Source: Marasmius tenuissimus
Taxonomy: Eukaryota > Basidiomycota > Agaricomycetes > Agaricales > Marasmiaceae
Direction: 5' to 3'
NCBI GenBank assembly: GCA_029532415.1
Contig: JAQOTA010000059.1
Span: 1,054,001 to 1,118,000 of the forward strand
Length of the DNA: 64,000 nucleotides
Shown here: in pieces, positions 57,283 to 64,000 of the stretch
How positions within the stretch are numbered: the first letter of the stretch is position 1
Layout of the letters: every line of letters begins with the position of its first letter
Made by a program: the position numbers and the translations under genes
The notes under the pieces: generated by a model
The model's input: the letters and a program-made list of their open reading frames with translations, nothing else
What the model was told of the DNA's origin: nothing
Databases searched by the model: none

Positions 57283-59936
57283 CTTCTGTAAAGTCGAACT
57301 TTTACATGCTGTCTGGCACCTCCTTCTGTCGGATCCACGCTTTGTCGATGCCTACAAGAACAGCTACAGGGAAGAGTGCACCGATGGGATAATCCGGCTT
57401 ATATTCTATTGGTTCTTCTGCTACAGCGCCGACTACGTCAAAAAGTGAGCCTTTTTCTCTTATAGTCCACCGTTAAGTCAATCTCAATACCTTTTATTTC
57501 CAGGGTTATGTTGGCTTGTATCAAGTACCTTTCGACGCATCCCTGTGCCTTGTGCTTGACACAGATGAAGGACGTACATTTCCTGGGAACGCGGTCGGAT
57601 CCTCATCGGCGCACTACTCTTGCTCGCAGTGACAGCAACGATGTTGTAGCAGGCATCAAGTTGGCCCGCAAGAAGATCTTCAAAAAAGGATACTCGGTTG
57701 AGAATCAAGATCATGTCCAGAAACGTCTAAAGAAGATTTCGGGACTTCCTATGCAGGTAAGCTGAACCTTGAGACCTTTTGCTGCACCCATTCTTACTTA
57801 TATCTTCCTCAGAGCGCATTCTCGAAAGTCTTCCAACCATTTGGATTGAACCACTATGAGCTGTACATTCTGGACAGCTTTCACAACCTCACAGGGAGGA
57901 TCTCAGACTTCTTAAAACATAACGTACGTATCCTGAGCGCCTTGAAGAGGAAGAAACAAATTGAATACCTGGACCAACGATACCGCCAGGTACCGACCTT
58001 TGGGAACGGCACGATTCGTTGGTTCAAGAGCAAAGTTTCCCAGTTCACAAAGTTTGCTGGTCGCAACTACCAGGACGCTTTACAGGCATGCGACGGGCCC
58101 CAATCAAACTGTAACGTCTACTCATCCTTTCACAGTGCGCTCTTCCCTGTTTCCAAGGCCTGTTCCCACCAGAACTCGACAACCTGATCCAAGATGTTCT
58201 ATTTGTCTTCACCACTTACGACAGCTACTACAACCTGAGGCAGCACATGGACTCGACAATTCAGTCCTTGAGGACTGCAACTTCAGAACTAGGAGATTAC
58301 CTTCATTGGTACCTGAAGGCAGTCGCCTCCATCAAAACCAAGGAGACCGACAACAAAGTTCGGTCATGTCTCAAGAGGGATCCCGGAGGAGACAAAGAGC
58401 CCTGGTCAAAGAACTTTAACATGACGAATTGCAAGACACACGCGCTTGGACACGCAGCTGATTCGATTATCACGTATGGAACTGTTGATGGAACGAGCAC
58501 CTAAGCTGTAAGTTTCTCCTACACTCCAATCCAAAAACATATGAATAGATGTACTACAGGGTGAACAGGAGCACAGGCGCGTCAAAAATAAGTACCAAAT
58601 AACCAACAAGAACAAGCCCAAAGGACAGATAGCATCCCTTGTCATGGTTCAGCATAGGGTTGGCCGTAGGGCAGAACGTAGCCAACCACACCGTCCGGGT
58701 AACCACGAGCAGCTACCAGAAGCACATATCTCGTCACATCACCAATTCCCTCGAGACCAGAACCTCCCTGTGGAGTTGGACAACATAGTAAAGATGTCCA
58801 AGGCCGACATCGCTCTGCAGGTACGTGCATCGCTATAAGTTTCTTGTTTGCAGGGTGCTGACTATATACGACCAGGGCTTTCAAGCGAAGCTCTACCAAC
58901 ACTTGATATCGCACATTCTGGACGTTGATCCAGCCTCCATTCCGGATAACGAGTTGTATCGTCTACACTTCGATGGCGATCGTTTTTACAAACATTCTCG
59001 TTTCCGAGTCCACTACACCTCGTATGACTGCCGCCGAAAGCAAGAGACCATCGGTTTCAGGCGGCGGCCACACATCATGATGTTGGGCGATAGTGACGAC
59101 TCCCATCCCTACCTGTACGCTCGGGTCATTGGGATCTACCACGCCAATGTCCTCTATGTTGGCGGTACCAACCCTACGAAACATAGAATGTGTCGCATGG
59201 AGTTTCTGTTTGTTCGGTGGTTCAAGTTTGAGGAGGGCTATACTTGGGGATGGAAGATGAAGCGCTTACCAAAAGTCCGCTTTCTTGATGTGAAGGATCC
59301 TGAAGCATTTGGTTTCGTGGACCCAGCATGCGTGATCCAGTGTTCACATGTAATCCCTGCCTTTGAATGGAATGACACGACCAAGCTGCTTCCCTCAAAC
59401 TCGTCAGCGCATAAATACGAGGAGTTCCACGAGGGACAGTACGTGAAGGATGAAGAGGATTTCCTATACTACTTTATCAATATGTGAGTACTATCCGCTT
59501 GGGTTTGATTTGTATCACTTATAAATTACTCTATAGCTTTCCCGACACAGACATGTTCATGCGCTACCGTGGCAGAGGTATAGGCCATCTTTAGTTTTAC
59601 AAGCACCTTCATGAACTTGAACAGCAGGCGAGGGAAAACGACATCCCAATTCCCTCTTATGACGAGAATGGGGATCTCGAAGCCCATGGCGATGACGACG
59701 ACAAGGGTATGGGGAATTCGGAGGTTGCCTCAGAGTTGGATGAGGAGTTGGATGAGGAGTCGGATGAGGAAGACTTGGTGGAGGAGGAAACCCGTGACGA
59801 AATGATGACGGGCTGGAAGTTTACATATATGGACGACGACGACAAGGGCATCGTCGATGATGGAGCTGACGACGAGAACATTGTCGATTATGAGGCTGAG
59901 TCTCACGGTGAGGACAGCGGCGACAAGTATGATTAG
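57283..59936 (+). pseudogene. Plavaka-type transposase gene, 3' part
   Basis: Resumes in the frame left at 51547. Exons are 57283-57444, 57504-57756 and 57813-58085, one from 58136 to about 58508, one from about 58560 and later ones to TAG 59934. Motifs are HAVWHLLLSDPRFVDAYK, CYSADYVKKVMLACIKYL, YRQVPTFGNGTIRWF, NYQDALQ then CALPCFQGLFPPELDN, THALGHAADSI and EQEHRRVKNKY. RFRVHYTSYDCRR and HPYLYARVIGIYH follow, and RYRGRGIGHL lies near the end. Stops at 58501 (TAA, where relatives have Gln) and 59593 (TAG) break it. The intron after 58085 begins with GC. The last 100 codons are an acidic Asp/Glu-rich tail. Confidence 0.85.
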
Positions 59937-60444
59937 TATACTTTTGCTACTGTTTACGCAGTGAATATCAGTCTGTTATAACCATCTCATAGTTTGATAG
60001 GGTGTGAATAGTCCAACCTCGTCTGAGCATGAGATTGATAGACCAATCTCATTACGACTCTCACTGTCACTCATTGATTGTATCATTGTCAGCCTGAGAG
60101 CTCTTGGTGCACGTCCGACAGGACAAGGCCATTCTGCCTTTGCCTGATTGAAGCTCTATATTCCGACAGGATCTGTCCATTCTCTGGTTATCAGCTGATA
60201 AGGTATGTTCAACCTGACGAGCGTTGGCCGGCGTCTGATCATCATCTATTCAAACTTTGCCATTCTCCCTTGACCTGACCGCGAGCTGACCGCAGTACTT
60301 CATCCTAATAGTACGTTCTCATTGGCTGATTATCAACTATGAGACTGAGTGTGTATGTACAGTGTCTGATCTAAGGATACCATACTGCTGTATCCAGATC
60401 ATCGCCGTCAGACGCTGATCGGATCCACATAGGTTCGCTGGTGG
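59937..60444. other. Intergenic, repeat fragments only
   Basis: 60400-60440 is an inverted copy of 49943-49985. No gene seen. Confidence 0.45.
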
Positions 60445-61180
60445 ACAGGCGCTCATTGCAACAAGCAGTCTTAACTTCATTTACATGAGGATCCATGAGT
60501 AAGAAAAATGCAATCTTGAACACTGTTCATGCACTTTCCAGCGATTGCCTATAGATTATACGACAATACAGTTGAGGTTGGACTTGGGCGTTAACCGGTC
60601 GGCGGTCATGGTACGTCAGCTGAATTCTTGGAATTCCTGCTTAGACTCGAATTTGCCAAACTTTGCCAGAATATTGAGAAATTTTCCTCTAGTTAGTAAG
60701 TTCATTCTACAGCCTTCCTGATGTGATACAAGTTTCGTTGAGTACCAGTACAAAATGTAGGAAAGTCCAATGAACAAAGATAAAAGATGCGTCACGTAAC
60801 ATATGAGTACAATTACGCCGCTGTGAGCTGGCAAAGACTCTAATGAGCGCCAGGACTCCTACGCTTCCCTCTCAGTCTCCCGGCACGCGTTTAAGCCCCC
60901 AGTGACAGGAGGAACAACTTTATAGAACACCCAGATCGGAAACTGTGCCCACATCACCACCAGCACGGGTAGGCATATAGACCAGAAAAGGGCCTTCGAT
61001 GTGGTGTATGTGACAACGGTCATGAATCCCGCTAGATCGAGCGCAGATATGACCATGAGGATGGCAGGTATCCGAGAACCAAGTGCAAAAGAGACGTAGG
61101 TACCATTGACGTCGAGGGCACACCGCTGTGATAGTTGATTGAGTAAGGATATGCCTCAAGAAGAAAATAGATGCATACGA
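60445..61180 (-). pseudogene. Truncated copy of the four-exon membrane protein gene (last exon and 3' flank)
   Basis: Matches 39590-40345 almost throughout on the same strand. The last-exon part reads MVISALDLAGFMTVVTYTTSKALFW and ends early (CRETEREA, stop at 60859) through changes near the C-terminus. The homology stops in the upstream intron near 61180, so there are no other exons. Confidence 0.85.
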
Positions 61181-61815
61181 TACCAAAAAAGGTCCTCGTG
61201 GTGCAGAAGTGGATATGTGTCGATCTTCACTGGAGAATAGAGGTGGTTGGCATTGAGCTTGAGGCATATACACAGTTGAAAACACTGGGGGCATTTTGAT
61301 GTCAGATTCCGCCTGTATGTAACATGTCATGTTGTGGTCATATGCAATGTGACCTTTGTGACTAGAAATGGGACACGACAGGACCTTTCTGCCCACTTTA
61401 TGTAAAAACTGTAGTTTAATATACATGATAGTCTAGGGTAGGGTGTGGGGCAAGCATCGATGTAAAAAAAAGGAGATTGTAGGTGCAAGGTCCAACAGGC
61501 ATGTGGGATTTAGTATCATTACACTGGCCACCAGGCTGCAGAGCCCAATCATCCTTTTGTTTCAGGAAAAGCTCAGTGGCCTGTGCTCAGCACTCAACAG
61601 CAAACTGTGAGGACAGCTACAAGTCTAAGGACCTGTGAGTGCATTTACTCAAAGAGTGGACCGCCATCGGTAATTGGCAAGACGGCTGGTGCGACGGCCC
61701 CACAACAGCATTGATGATTTGATGTTGATGCTGGAGGCAATCCAGTACAGAGCCATATCTGGAGCCTGGGCATTAGTGTCAACCTAAGAATATCCAGTAC
61801 CTTTGAACCTTTTTG
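61181..61815. other. Intergenic, nothing recognised
   Basis: Short open frames only, such as minus 61645-62046, which mostly overlaps the E4 LTR. Confidence 0.45.
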
Positions 61816-62073
61816 TGTTGAATCCGGACTACCAGATATATGGACCGTTGTATCGGGCCGCATATATGCTTCAATCGTTTCACTATGATCTATGCTATTC
61901 CTAGTCACTCCTGTTATAGAAGATACAGCCACCTCTGTATAGTATATAAGTAGCTCTGTATATACATGCAATACCAGTACTTTTACTACTCTCGTTGCTG
62001 CCTCTAAGCCTATCTCCAGGTGAGCTAGTCTGTCCCATGCTGCCACTGCGTGGGCAGGACCTCTGCCTCAACA
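61816..62073 (+). repeat. E4 5' LTR (258 bp)
   Basis: Begins TGTTGAATCCGG and ends CCTCAACA directly before the primer-binding site. TATA-like GTATATAAGT lies at about 61941. The edge is inferred from E2/E3 since the 3' LTR is outside. Confidence 0.8.
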
Positions 62074-62086
62074 GGTTATGGGCCCC
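62074..62086 (+). other. Primer-binding site of E4 (half initiator-Met tRNA type)
   Basis: GGTTATGGGCCCC, identical to E2 and E3. Confidence 0.8.
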
Positions 62087-62402
62087 GGTGCCCTTTCGAT
62101 GTGCCCTGCGATGGCAGCTCTCTAGGATGTGCACCTTTATTGTGTGCTGCCTATGATGATGCGCTATTGTGGTCGTTGCACTCGATAACCATCGTGACTG
62201 CTTAATCGCTGTCGTGATGGACAGACCGTTAACACCGGTTCTGGACCTGTGAAGTCGACATCTTCATTGATGTTTTGACGATGGTGGACTGTGTCCTCAA
62301 CAACGATCGATGGCTATTGCCGTTGACCGTGCAGTGATTTATTTTATCATTGCCTATGATGATGAACCTATGCTGATCGTTGTTTTATTACTCCAGATCG
62401 CT
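62087..62402 (+). other. E4 leader
   Basis: Short untranslated leader. In the gag frame it is open from 62310, but the Met at 62403, followed by typical gag sequence, is the more likely start. Confidence 0.5.
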
Positions 62403-64000
62403 ATGGCTCCTGTTATGTCTACCCTTATCCCCACCGTTGAGGTCTTCAGCGGTGTCAACTGGCGCAAGTGGTCCAAGGGTCTTGGTACCTATGCGATGAT
62501 CAACGAGTTCTACGACCATTACACCAACGACGATCCTGAACCTTCTGAACCCGATAAACCTAAAGAACCAGCAGAACCCAAGCCAACTACTCGCACTGTC
62601 ACTGTTGCTGCTACATCTACAACTGAAGCGACTACACGCACGGAGACGGTCTCTCCTACCGACGCTCAGATGCAGCAGTATGCTAGGGACTTGGAGCAGC
62701 ATGCTAACGCTTTGGAGAGGTATGAGAAGGAGGTTCTCAGGTACGAGAAGGATAATCGATGTTGGAAGAAGTATGAATTCAAGGCCATGGGTGCACTACG
62801 TGCCACCACCACCATTGCTGTGCAGAGTATTATCGAGGATGATGATACGGCTTGGGGCGCTTGGGAGAAGATCAAGGCTCGTTATGGTCAACAGACTTCT
62901 GTGTCTGTTTGGGCTGACTTCAAGTCGGTCATGGAGTTTCGTTTGTCTGGTGGTAACCCCGTTCCCGAGATTGCTAAACTCGAACTCCTATTTGGCCAGC
63001 TCACTGAAGCTCAGATCGATCTTCCTACCCTTGTTAGAGCCATGCTCCTCCTCTCTATCATTCCACAGTCATGGGCCAACGCTCGTGAATTTGCTACCAA
63101 TGGTAACTCGCCAGCTGAACTTACTTTCGAAGTGGCTTGTGATGCTGTCATTAACCACTACGAATCCCGCAAACCCGCTCCTCTCGCGTCACGCATTTCT
63201 TCTGTCAAGAAGAAGGACAAGGACCCGAAGTTTAACCAACAGTCTAATCCTCCTTCGTCGACGTCTAATAATAACAACCAATCTAAGAACGACAACGACC
63301 AAAAGAAGAAGAATAACCGACGTGGCAGGAAGAAGAAGGGTGATTCTCAGGACAACAAGGGTGACTCCTCTCACAAGGGTCATTCTCATATCGCGTCCCT
63401 CTCTCATTTGTCCATCTCCTCACCCCCATCGTTCCTGATACTCCATCTGTCGTACATCCCGCAGACCGATCCCGGGATCCACTCCACATGCAGCGTTTCT
63501 CTGGTGCTACCTCTGGTGGTACTGTTTTTGAGAATGCTCAGGCTGCTCGCAGTCTTGCCGATCGTCTTGGTGTTCCCAAGTATGCCCACGTCCTTGAACC
63601 TATGGAACAGGGATATGCGGCTGCTTCCTCTTCCTCCCTCAAGCATCGTATTGATGGTCCCTTCTCCACTGCTCCACCTGCAAAGCGTGCTAAGAGCGTC
63701 GAGAAGGTTTACGACCTCTATGATTCTTTCTATGAGGACTCCGACTCTGAGCGTGAGGATCGTATCGCGTTGAACGCTGTAAACGATTCTTTGCGTACGG
63801 AGATTGCGAGTGGAAGTGCCATGGACGTTGACAGCGAGATCGCAGATGCCGCTGGTTTTTCCGACGATGTTGAGTACGATTCAGTCTCCATCAGATCTGA
63901 GGAATCTGACGATGACAGGCAAGTGCCTTATCTGAGTCTTTCTTCTAACACTGATACGAACCTACAGTGCGCCGCTTTACTAGCCGCTTCTAAACGTAGT
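62403..64000 (+). pseudogene. E4 gag (UBN2 type) and beginning of pol frame, one frameshift
   Basis: Gag begins APVMSTLIPTVEVFSG and NWRKWSKGLGTY. It has a Pro/Glu linker, a helical LEQHANALERYEKEVLRYE stretch, then the UBN2-like core (AWEKIKARYGQQTSVSVW, LEFRL-like MEFRLSGGNPVPEI, LLLSIIPQSW) to about 63180. A Lys/Asn-rich basic tract (63200-63390) replaces a zinc knuckle. At the five-C run near 63423-63427 the frame shifts by one base. The continuing frame reads ARSLADRLGVPK, RIALNAVNDSLRTEIAS and an acidic tail to DRQVPYL, and is still open at the window end. Confidence 0.82.

Larger units (their letters stand above)
61816..64000 (+). mobile_element. E4: Ty1/copia retrotransposon, 5' part, runs off the window
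   Basis: 5' LTR (61816-62073), primer-binding site, leader and gag are present; pol lies beyond 64000. Gag resembles that of E3 and lacks the E1/E2 extra segment as far as can be seen. Confidence 0.88.

Overview
The window is a stretch of a filamentous basidiomycete (mushroom-type, Agaricomycete) nuclear genome. The reasons are the many short introns (about 50-70 nt), the MYND-finger, UNC93-like, PWWP and orphan multi-pass membrane protein genes typical of that group, a Plavaka-type transposase, and Ty1/copia elements primed by a half-tRNA. About half of the sequence is transposable-element DNA, much of it nested.

Left block (1-16395): an old Ty1/copia element (E1, its 5' end outside the window) carries a younger full-length relative (E2, 3958-13125) inserted into its integrase. 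The E2 insertion is bounded by a perfect 5-bp target duplication. Both have a long, mutually conserved protein segment between gag and protease that I do not recognise. E1 also carries a tRNA-like SINE fragment and ends just upstream of a MYND-protein exon, which it separates from its 5' part.

Middle block (16503-41248): this is the gene-bearing part. It holds a 3' half of a MYND gene, a decayed second MYND copy split by a large inverted-repeat element (20265-24690), a seven-helix membrane protein gene (minus strand, nine exons), an intact MYND gene (28415-30420), two paralogous 11-exon UNC93-like transporter genes on the minus strand (30786-32924 and 35830-37926) with a PWWP-domain gene between them on the plus strand, and a four-exon membrane protein gene (40018-41248, minus). 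All exon chains given were checked for splice sites and codon phase by hand.

Right-centre block (41249-50541): gene-poor DNA with a hAT-like miniature element with an 8-bp target duplication, a foldback sequence, tandem repeats, a broken FAD-linked (berberine-bridge-like) oxidase gene and a degenerate 29-bp minisatellite.

Right block (50542-64000): a solo LTR of the E2 family abuts a Plavaka transposase gene. That gene is interrupted by a third copia element (E3, 51548-57277), whose pol is open but whose gag lacks its N-terminal domain. A partial copy of the four-exon membrane gene follows, then the 5' half of a fourth copia element (E4) that runs off the window. No CRISPR, rRNA or functional tRNA gene was seen. 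The coding genes form no evident pathway. The clearest biological story is layered retrotransposition with signs of C-to-T decay.
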